A stretch of DNA of 10,771 bases from Acidobacteriota bacterium (GTDB lineage: Bacteria > Acidobacteriota > Thermoanaerobaculia > Multivoradales > JAHEKO01). Under the pieces are notes generated by a model. The model was not told the DNA's origin. It searched no databases and saw nothing but the letters and a program-made list of their open reading frames with translations. The position numbers and the translations under genes are program-made. Shown in pieces: positions 4,887-10,771 of this stretch (positions within the stretch are counted from its first letter, which is position 1; each line of letters begins with the position of its first letter). The stretch lies in contig JAHEKO010000087.1 in assembly GCA_024638355.1 (NCBI GenBank), forward strand, positions 1-10,771. Reading direction: 5' to 3'.

Positions 4887-7490
4887 ATGTTCAGACAGGT
4901 TTCGATCTTTCTTCTGTCTCTTCTCGTCTCGTTCGGCGCTCTCGGCGCGGAGCCGCCGACGCCCGAGGAGTTTCTCGGCCACCCGGTGGGAGCCGACCGC
5001 AAGCTGGCGCCCTACGCGCAGGTTCTCGATTACCTGCGGCAGGTCGCCGCGGCGTCCGACCGCGTATCGATCGAGCCGGCCGGCACTTCGACGCTGGGCA
5101 ACGAGATCGTCACCGTGGTCCTCACCTCGGCGGCGAATCAGGGGAACCTCGACCGTTACCGGGAGATCGCGCGCCGGCTCGCCAACCCCGACCGGCTCAC
5201 CGCGGGAGAGGCGCGGGACCTGATCGCCGAAGGCAAGGCGATCGCGCTGGTCACCTGCACCATCCATTCGACCGAGGTCGGCGCTACGCAGATGGCCATG
5301 GAGTTCGTTCACGAATTCGCGACCACCCAGGACCCGGAGCGGCTCGCCTGGATGGACGACGTGATCCTCCTGTTGATGCCGTCGATCAACCCCGACGGCC
5401 AGGTGATGGTGGTCGACTGGTACAACAAGCAGCTGGACACCGAATACGAGGGCGGCCGGATGCCGTGGCTCTATCAACACTACGTCGGCCACGACAACAA
5501 CCGCGACTTCTACATGCTCACGCAGAAGGAGACGCAGGCGGTCAACGACCTCCTTTATCACCGCTGGTATCCGCAGGTCTTTGTCGACGAGCACCAGATG
5601 GGCTCGACGGGGGCGCGCATGTTCGTGCCGCCGCAGACCGATCCGCTGGCGCCCGAGGTCCACTCGCTGATCTTCCGGCAGGCCGACCTGATCGGCACGA
5701 TCATGTCGTTCCGGCTGGAAGAGGCGGGCAAGACGGGGGTCGGTCACAACATGATCTTCGACAGCTACTGGCCGGGCGGCACCCGCAATACGGCCTGGTG
5801 GAAGAACGTCACCGGTCTCCTCACCGAAGTGGCGAGCGCGCGCCTGGCGACGCCGATCTACATCGACCCGGGCGAGCTGAGGGGCGGAAGCAAGGGCCTG
5901 CCCGAGTACAAGCGGCGCGCCAACTTCCCGTCTCCGTGGCCGGGCGGCTGGTGGCGGCTGCGCGACATCGTCGAGTACGAACTGATCGCCACCTGGGCTC
6001 TGGTCGAGTCGGCCTCGCTCTACCAGGACGAGATCTTGACGAACTTCTACAGGATGAGCCGCGAGGCGATCGCCGCCGGCGCAGCCGGGTCGCCCGCGGG
6101 CTGGATCGTCACCCCCGAGCAGCACGACCCGGTGGCGGCAGCCAAGATGATCGATCTGCTGCTCCGCCACGGCGTGCGGGTCCAGCGGACCGAGGCCGAG
6201 GTCCGCGTGGGCCGCACCACCTATCCGGCCGGCACCTGGATCATCCCCGCGGCTCAGCCCTACCGCGCCTTCCTGCTGACCATGCTGCGCCCGCAGCGCT
6301 ACCCCGAGGTGCGGCCCTACGTCGGCGGCCCGATCCTGCCGCCCTACGACGTCACCTCGTGGTCGCTACCGATCCTGATGGGCGTCGACGTCGAGGAGAC
6401 CGGCGGGCCACTGCCGGAGGCGCTGACGGCGATCGATGCGGTGGACTGGCCCGGCGACGGCGACGCCGAGACGAGCGCCGCAGCACCGGCGGCCGCGGAC
6501 CCCGCCGGCTACCTGATCTCCCACGCCGCCGATACCGCCTACACCGCCATGAACCGGCTGCTCGCCGGCGGCCGGGAGGTGCACTGGCTGACCGAGGCGA
6601 TCGAGGGCGGGGCTGTCGGCGACATCTTCGTGCCGGCCGAAGGCTTGACCGCCGACGAGGTTGCCGCGCTCTCCGCCGAGCTCCATCTACCGATCCGAGC
6701 CGTCGACGCCGCGCCCGAGGCCGGCCGGCTCGAGGCGGGCGCCGCCCGCGTCGGCCTCTTCAAGCCGTGGGTCGCCAGCATGGACGAGGGCTGGACCCGC
6801 TTCCTGCTCGAGCGCTACGAGTTCCCGCACGTCAACCTGCACAACGAGGACATGCGCGAGGGCGGCTTCGACAAGGACATCGACATCGTGCTGTTCCCCG
6901 ACGTCTCCAAGACGATCATCGAAGACGGCGAGCCGCCGCCGAGCCGGCGTCGCTTCTTCAGTCCACTGCCGCCCGAATACTCGGGAGGGATCGGATCCGA
7001 GGGCGGCGAGAACATCAGGGAGTGGGTGCGCGAGGGCGGCACCGTGGTGGCGCTCGACAGCTCGACCGAGTATCTGATCGAGCTCTTCGAGCTGCCGATC
7101 AAGAACGTGCTCGACGGCATCGACGACGACGAGTTCTCCTGCCCGGGCTCGATGCTGCGGCTCCTGATCGACACGGCGCACCCTCTCGGCTACGGCTTGC
7201 GGGACGAAGAGGCCGGGTACTTCGCCAACTCGCCCGCCTTCCGCACCTCGCTTCCCGATGCCCGCTTCGACCGCCGCGTCGTGGCCCGCTACCCCGACCA
7301 CCGCGACGACATCCTGGTCTCGGGCTACGTCAAAGGCGCCGACAAGCTCGAGCGTCGAGCCGCCGTGGTCGAGATCGAGATCGGCAAGGGCAAGCTGATC
7401 CTCATCGGGTTCCGCGCCCAGCACCGGGCGCAGCCGCACCGGACGTTCAAGCTCCTGTTCAACGCGCTCTACGAGCTGACGGAATCGTAG
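4887..7490 (+). CDS. Secreted M14-family zinc carboxypeptidase with C-terminal amidotransferase-like region
   Basis: 867 aa, exported (signal peptide 1-21, cleavage likely after LGA). The M14 catalytic domain (about 35-390) shows the zinc pair HSTE (His127, Glu130), the SINPDG loop (166-171), HDNNRD (202-207, carrying the Asn-Arg pair that binds the substrate carboxylate in this family) and VDEHQMG (233-239) with His236 as third zinc ligand. Glu362, Glu364 or Glu374 could be the catalytic base; I cannot decide which. Residues about 405-500 form a beta-rich section. About 535-867 resemble the class I glutamine amidotransferase-like fold seen at the C terminus of large bacterial M14 proteins (LFPD at 669-672, REGGTVVALDSS at 716-727, GKGKLILIGFRAQHR at 833-847), without a recognisable catalytic Cys-His pair. 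It probably trims peptides in the periplasm or outside the cell. The start is supported by GGAGG 4 bases upstream. Confidence 0.93.
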   Translation: MFRQVSIFLLSLLVSFGALGAEPPTPEEFLGHPVGADRKLAPYAQVLDYLRQVAAASDRVSIEPAGTSTLGNEIVTVVLTSAANQGNLDRYREIARRLANPDRLTAGEARDLIAEGKAIALVTCTIHSTEVGATQMAMEFVHEFATTQDPERLAWMDDVILLLMPSINPDGQVMVVDWYNKQLDTEYEGGRMPWLYQHYVGHDNNRDFYMLTQKETQAVNDLLYHRWYPQVFVDEHQMGSTGARMFVPPQTDPLAPEVHSLIFRQADLIGTIMSFRLEEAGKTGVGHNMIFDSYWPGGTRNTAWWKNVTGLLTEVASARLATPIYIDPGELRGGSKGLPEYKRRANFPSPWPGGWWRLRDIVEYELIATWALVESASLYQDEILTNFYRMSREAIAAGAAGSPAGWIVTPEQHDPVAAAKMIDLLLRHGVRVQRTEAEVRVGRTTYPAGTWIIPAAQPYRAFLLTMLRPQRYPEVRPYVGGPILPPYDVTSWSLPILMGVDVEETGGPLPEALTAIDAVDWPGDGDAETSAAAPAAADPAGYLISHAADTAYTAMNRLLAGGREVHWLTEAIEGGAVGDIFVPAEGLTADEVAALSAELHLPIRAVDAAPEAGRLEAGAARVGLFKPWVASMDEGWTRFLLERYEFPHVNLHNEDMREGGFDKDIDIVLFPDVSKTIIEDGEPPPSRRRFFSPLPPEYSGGIGSEGGENIREWVREGGTVVALDSSTEYLIELFELPIKNVLDGIDDDEFSCPGSMLRLLIDTAHPLGYGLRDEEAGYFANSPAFRTSLPDARFDRRVVARYPDHRDDILVSGYVKGADKLERRAAVVEIEIGKGKLILIGFRAQHRAQPHRTFKLLFNALYELTES

Positions 7491-7520
7491 GCGAACGGGT
7501 TCCTGCTCGGTCCGCCGTGC

Positions 7521-7538
7521 GGCGGCTGGTTAGCCGCC
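7521..7538. terminator. Hairpin in the convergent gap after the M14 peptidase
   Basis: GGCGGCT (7521-7527) pairs perfectly with AGCCGCC (7532-7538) around a 4-base loop. It lies 31 bases after the peptidase stop and overlaps the stop codon and last codons of the converging membrane-protein gene. It could serve as a shared bidirectional terminator, but there is no T-run on either side. Confidence 0.4.
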
Positions 7539-8480
7539 CGCTTCCATCTCGACCACGACGAAGGTCGAAAAGGCCGGGTCCGTCCAGTGCCTCGCGCCCG
7601 CGACCGCGATCAGGAACTCGCGGCGGCGCCCCTCGATCTCCAGGCCGACGATCTCGCTCTGGCCGCTGGCGAGACTCGAGGAGTGGTCGGGGACAGCGCC
7701 TTCGGCTGAGCCACACCTGGTCAGATGGAAGTCGGCGAACTCGTTGTCGAACTTCGAGACCTCGAGCAGAAAGGGCATCTTCTTTTCCCCAAGGCAGGGT
7801 CCGCGGCTTCCCCAGCGCGGCGACTGGCCATCGGGCAGGCTGTTGGCGTTCGTGAGATAGAGGTTCTTCGACCCGAACACCCTGGCCGGCTTCCTGCCGC
7901 CCAGCGAACCGACCGCGCTGATCAGGTCGCGCAGTCCGATGTAACCCAGGCTCTGCTCCGGATCGGCGCCGGAACCGAGAATCAGGTAGCGGTCGTCGCG
8001 GCCCTCCTCCTCGGCGAGCTTCAGCGGAAGATCCACGCCTGCCGGCCGCTTGATCGTCTCGTCGACCTCGCCGGTCACCGGATCGGTGAACTCGACCCGG
8101 ATCGGCACGCCGTCGCTGCGGTCGACGGCGAACCAGCCGTCCGGCGGGTTGGCGTGCTTGTCGAAGTCGAACGCGTACTGATCGATGCGGCTGTCTTGGC
8201 GGATCTTCTCGAGCTGGGGATCGAGCAGCTGGTTGAAGAGCCAGACGCCGCCCAGGAGCACCGCGGCACTCCCTCCGACCTTGAGCGGTCCGAAGTCGAA
8301 GCCGGCCTCGGTGACGCCGCCGATAATCCCGTAGAGCAGCGAGGCGACGCCGCAAGCGAGGATCACTGAGACGACCAGCGAGGGCACGCCCTTGGCGAAG
8401 ATCACCGAGGCGAGGCCGGTCGCAAGGCAACCGACGACCACCGCGGCGGTGAAAATGAAAGGGCCATGCTTTGACGCCAT
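7530..8480 (-). CDS. Membrane protein of unknown function with large extramembrane domain
   Basis: 316 aa, no family recognised. Three hydrophobic segments (about 8-29, 32-55 and 66-85) are followed by a soluble part (about 88-316). The basic N terminus suggests it is inside, which would put the soluble part in the periplasm. Visible patches are FDFGPLKVGGSAAVLLGG (61-78), just before and within helix 3; an acidic/basic segment DPQLEKIRQDSRIDQY; and a beta-rich domain with FADFHLTRCGSAEG (248-261) and a terminal FSTFVVVEME strand. Cys229 and Cys256 could form a disulfide if periplasmic. The start ATG has GGAGAGG about 10 bases upstream. It converges on the M14 peptidase gene (39 bases between stops) and lies 172 bases downstream of the FG-GAP gene, separated from it by a strong hairpin, so it is probably transcribed alone. 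Confidence 0.8.
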   Translation of the reverse strand: MASKHGPFIFTAAVVVGCLATGLASVIFAKGVPSLVVSVILACGVASLLYGIIGGVTEAGFDFGPLKVGGSAAVLLGGVWLFNQLLDPQLEKIRQDSRIDQYAFDFDKHANPPDGWFAVDRSDGVPIRVEFTDPVTGEVDETIKRPAGVDLPLKLAEEEGRDDRYLILGSGADPEQSLGYIGLRDLISAVGSLGGRKPARVFGSKNLYLTNANSLPDGQSPRWGSRGPCLGEKKMPFLLEVSKFDNEFADFHLTRCGSAEGAVPDHSSSLASGQSEIVGLEIEGRRREFLIAVAGARHWTDPAFSTFVVVEMEAGG

Positions 8481-8629
8481 GCGCGACCTGCCTCTCCAGG
8501 AACCGGTTCGACTTGGGGGGACGCGAAGATGCTACCGCAGACGAGCCTCGAGGCGCCAAGGCTCCGGCGGGGGAAGCCGGGCGATGCCTCACTGGTCTAC
8601 ACGCCGGGTCCGGCCCGCCCCCTGATCAG

Positions 8630-8654
8630 AGCGCCCCCCACGGGTGAGGGCGCT
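8630..8654 (-). terminator. Strong GC-rich hairpin at the stop codon of the FG-GAP gene
   Basis: The minus strand reads AGCGCCCTC, a 7-base loop, then GGGGGCGCT, giving a 9-base-pair stem with one G-T pair. The stem begins within the TAG stop codon itself. No T-run follows. Its position at the exact gene end and before an unrelated gene suggests a terminator or transcript-end stabiliser. Confidence 0.5.
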
Positions 8655-10771
8655 ACCGGGGGGTGAAAGCTCGTACTCGGCGTTCGAGGCGGTGGCGGTC
8701 GACCCAACGGGTCGCCGTCTCGGTCGCCTCGACCGTCTGTGGACAGGGGTGCTCGACCATGTCGCGCGACGGCAGCGGGCCGACGGTTTGCGAGCAGGCG
8801 ACGTTCGGATCGCCGTCCTTCTCCCAGCCTTCGGAGTGCAGGAAGAGCGTTCGCCGCCAGCCCTCCGGCAGCGGCGGCAAGCCGGTCGTGTCGAAGGCGA
8901 GCGCCAGCTCCTCGCCCGAGCCGAAGATCGCCAGGCGGTCGTCGACCGATCGCACCAGGTCGGCCACCGGACCGAACGGCGTGTAGTGGCCCTCGTGCTC
9001 CTGCCACGCGATCGCGCGCTCGCCGCTTTCGGTCGGGCGCCAGGGGTAGGGCCGCCGGTCGGCGTAGTCGAACAGATACGGCCCGTTCGGGGCCGGCCGG
9101 TACCAGCGCGAGAAGCCGCCGTAGGAGAGCTCGGCCCGGCTCGGCGCGAGCCGGTGGATTCGGTGCGGTGTCGCCGCGAGCGCGCGCGGCTCGGCGACCG
9201 CGATGCGATCCCAGTAGACCTCGAAGTCGGTGGTGATCCGCACGCGCGGGTCGTCCGGGTTGAGCCGCCCGGAAAGATCGACCACCACCGGCTTGGTCTT
9301 GCCGGCGGGCAGTCCGTGGTCGACGTCGACCCGGCGCCAGCCGCCGCCCGGGCTCGGCACCTCCACCCGGGGAAAGAGCGGGGCGCCGCCCGGGTCCTGG
9401 GCGCGCGCGACGTTGGTGCTGGTGTTGCCCCAGTGGAGCCAGCCGGTCAGCACCAGCGCCGCGCGGCCGCCCGCCGCCAGCCGGCGAGGGATCTCGACCA
9501 CCAGGCTGCCCGGCGGCACGGCTCCCTGGTAGAGGCGCTCGCCCGCGGAGTGCGCGAGATAGCGATGGTCGAGCTCGCCGACGAGGTCGAGCACTTCGAG
9601 ACCCCGCGCGTCGCGCACCGAGGCCGGCGGCTGGAGCGGACCCAGCAGCCGCAGATCGAGGCCGTCGATGAAGCCCTCGATGAAGCGCTCGCCGTTGTAG
9701 ACCTCGACCTCGGCGGGAGCGTCGACCGCCACCAGCTCCAGCTGGTCGATGTAGGCGACCTCGCGCAGCTCCTCGGTAACGCGCAGCTCGACCGATTCGT
9801 CCCGGGCGACCCAGTCGGGCAGCCGCAGATACTCCTCCGGGTCCGCCGGGATGTAGCGATCGGGAGTCGCCAGCATCCCCAGCGGCGCCATGCCGAGAAT
9901 GTCGGTGACGAATCGCATCTCCCGGCCGTCGGAGGCGTAGAGGAAGGGGCACGAGCCCTCGATGCGCAGCTCCTGCTCGATGATCTGGGTCGTGCCCGGC
10001 TCCGGCTCGAACAGGTACTCGCTGATGCCGTTCGGCCAGGTCACCCGGACCAGGGCCGGACGGCGCCCGCCGAGCCCGACGATCGCCCGCGGCCGGACGA
10101 GCTCGAAGGAGCGCCGCTCGAGGCCGAACCAGACGTCGAGCCGTGCGCCCCGACCGTCGAGCGGCACCTTGCCCTTCAAGCCGCGGAGCGCGATGTCGAG
10201 CCCACCCTGCTCTTCGGCGCCGCTCGCCCGCAACGTCCCGACGCCCACGCCCCAGGCCAGCGGGTCGGGATCGGAGTCGCCGTCGAGATCGACCGCCACC
10301 AGTCCCAGCGCCGCTCCGCTCATGCCCTCGAACCGCGCCACTTCGGCGAGCCCCTGCGCGCCGCCGAGAGCGACCACGCGGATCACGCTCCCGCTCGACC
10401 GAAGGCCGACCAGGAGATCGAGCGCGCCGTCGAGGTCGAGGTCCGCCGTCGTCAGGGAGTCGAGGCGGCCGACTTCCGCACCGCCCAGCGACTCGGCCGC
10501 CCCGCTCTCGGCGGCCTCGTCGCGCTCGAGGCCGGCGTCTTCGCGATTGCGCCACAGCGCGAGCTCGCCGTCGACCGCCGCCGCCAGGTCGAACCTGCCG
10601 TCGCCGTCGTAGTCGAAGGCGACCAACTCTTCGATCGAGCCGTCCAGCGGCAGCAGAGCGCCCGGCCGGAACTCGCCCTGCCGCCAGTTGATGAAGACGC
10701 GCAGGCCCTCCGGCGTGGCGACGAGCAGGTCCTGGTCGACGTCGCCGTCGAGATCGGTGGCGAGAAGGGCC
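8653..10771 (-). CDS. FG-GAP/VCBS repeat protein with ASPIC/UnbV domain (CRTAC1-like), N terminus cut by window edge
   Basis: The C-terminal 705 residues are visible; the frame is open to the right edge, so the true start lies outside. Four calcium-loop motifs of the FG-GAP/VCBS type are seen: DLDGDVDQD (10755-10729), DYDGDGRFD (10614-10588), DLDLDGALD (10443-10417) and DLDGDSDPD (10290-10264), marking blades of a beta-propeller. They are followed by an ASPIC/UnbV-type domain (about 10180-9967; VRVTWPNGISEYLFEP). About 437 more residues follow with conserved-looking blocks: DILGMAPLGMLATPDRYIP, LTGWLHWGNTSTNV, FEVYWDRIAV, FSRWYRP and LFLHSEGWEKDGDPN. I recall tails like this from Acidobacteriota CRTAC1-type proteins, but their function is unknown. 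Such proteins are usually secreted or surface-located and thought to bind protein or carbohydrate. A strong hairpin overlaps the stop codon. Confidence 0.9.
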   Translation of the reverse strand, partial: ALLATDLDGDVDQDLLVATPEGLRVFINWRQGEFRPGALLPLDGSIEELVAFDYDGDGRFDLAAAVDGELALWRNREDAGLERDEAAESGAAESLGGAEVGRLDSLTTADLDLDGALDLLVGLRSSGSVIRVVALGGAQGLAEVARFEGMSGAALGLVAVDLDGDSDPDPLAWGVGVGTLRASGAEEQGGLDIALRGLKGKVPLDGRGARLDVWFGLERRSFELVRPRAIVGLGGRRPALVRVTWPNGISEYLFEPEPGTTQIIEQELRIEGSCPFLYASDGREMRFVTDILGMAPLGMLATPDRYIPADPEEYLRLPDWVARDESVELRVTEELREVAYIDQLELVAVDAPAEVEVYNGERFIEGFIDGLDLRLLGPLQPPASVRDARGLEVLDLVGELDHRYLAHSAGERLYQGAVPPGSLVVEIPRRLAAGGRAALVLTGWLHWGNTSTNVARAQDPGGAPLFPRVEVPSPGGGWRRVDVDHGLPAGKTKPVVVDLSGRLNPDDPRVRITTDFEVYWDRIAVAEPRALAATPHRIHRLAPSRAELSYGGFSRWYRPAPNGPYLFDYADRRPYPWRPTESGERAIAWQEHEGHYTPFGPVADLVRSVDDRLAIFGSGEELALAFDTTGLPPLPEGWRRTLFLHSEGWEKDGDPNVACSQTVGPLPSRDMVEHPCPQTVEATETATRWVDRHRLERRVRAFTPR

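Noticed and set aside
4860..6170. A 436-codon minus-strand frame opposite the M14 peptidase
   Set aside because: Rich in His, Arg and Asp with no domain signature, and opposite a certain gene.
3950..7855. A 1301-codon open frame on the plus strand covering the M14 peptidase region in another frame
   Set aside because: Its product is Arg/Pro/Gly-rich low-complexity sequence without domains, while the overlapping 867-aa frame has a signal peptide, zinc ligands and a ribosome-binding site. High GC keeps the shadow frame open.
8597..10555. A 652-codon minus-strand frame overlapping the FG-GAP gene in another frame
   Set aside because: Almost wholly Arg/Gly/Ala/Pro. The neighbouring frame shows repeated calcium-loop motifs and the ASPIC/UnbV signature.
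10624..10626. TTG as the start codon of the FG-GAP gene
   Set aside because: The frame continues without a stop to the window edge and contains a further calcium-loop motif (10755-10729), so the TTG is an internal leucine.
1..10771. CRISPR array, toxin-antitoxin, phage or transposon system
   Set aside because: No spaced direct repeats, integrase, transposase, tRNA-flanked insertion or base-composition break was seen. The small overlapping pair at 940-1720 lacks toxin-antitoxin motifs.

Overview
The window is high-GC bacterial DNA carrying eight protein-coding genes, two of them cut by the window edges. I see no rRNA, tRNA, CRISPR array, transposase or phage gene. The gene types are a sialidase-fold lipoprotein with a CECC cluster, a large secreted M14 peptidase with a C-terminal amidotransferase-like region, an FG-GAP plus ASPIC/UnbV protein, and a sigma-54 activator. 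That mix resembles soil or marine Acidobacteriota (Thermoanaerobaculia-like) or a neighbouring high-GC phylum. This placement is inferred from gene content only.

Layout from left to right. Five genes on the minus strand fill 1-3920. Read in the direction of transcription they are a periplasmic Cu/Zn superoxide dismutase lipoprotein (3336-3920), a sigma-54 AAA+ activator with a degenerate receiver domain (1830-3266), a small coiled-coil protein (1241-1720), a small highly charged protein overlapping it by 23 bases (940-1263), and the N-terminal part of a sialidase-like lipoprotein (1-789). A DUF3108-type secreted protein (about 4061-4798, minus) lies upstream of the dismutase. It is divergent from the secreted M14 metallopeptidase (4887-7490, plus), and their promoters must share a gap of about 90 bases. 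The peptidase converges on an unrecognised three-helix membrane protein (7530-8480, minus). The right edge (8653-10771, minus) is the C-terminal 705 residues of an FG-GAP/ASPIC-UnbV repeat protein with a long conserved-looking tail.

Five of the eight genes have a signal peptide or lipobox at a visible N terminus. A sixth (the FG-GAP protein) belongs to a usually extracytoplasmic class, and the unknown membrane protein exposes most of its length outside the membrane helices. The theme is cell-envelope and secreted functions: peptide degradation, superoxide removal and surface binding. No single pathway links the genes. The sigma-54 activator is the only regulator. Just downstream of it are a weak terminator-like hairpin, a -24/-12-like sequence and three CTGCAA repeats spaced by 10 and 20 bases, in front of the two small unknown genes. 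Those small genes are therefore the best candidates for its targets. Intergenic gaps are all under 175 bases, so no stretch of more than 300 bases is without a gene. The long open frames seen on both strands are GC-driven shadows of these genes. I see no convincing new defence or mobile system here; the most unusual point is the phosphorylation-independent look of the sigma-54 activator and its small-gene neighbours.
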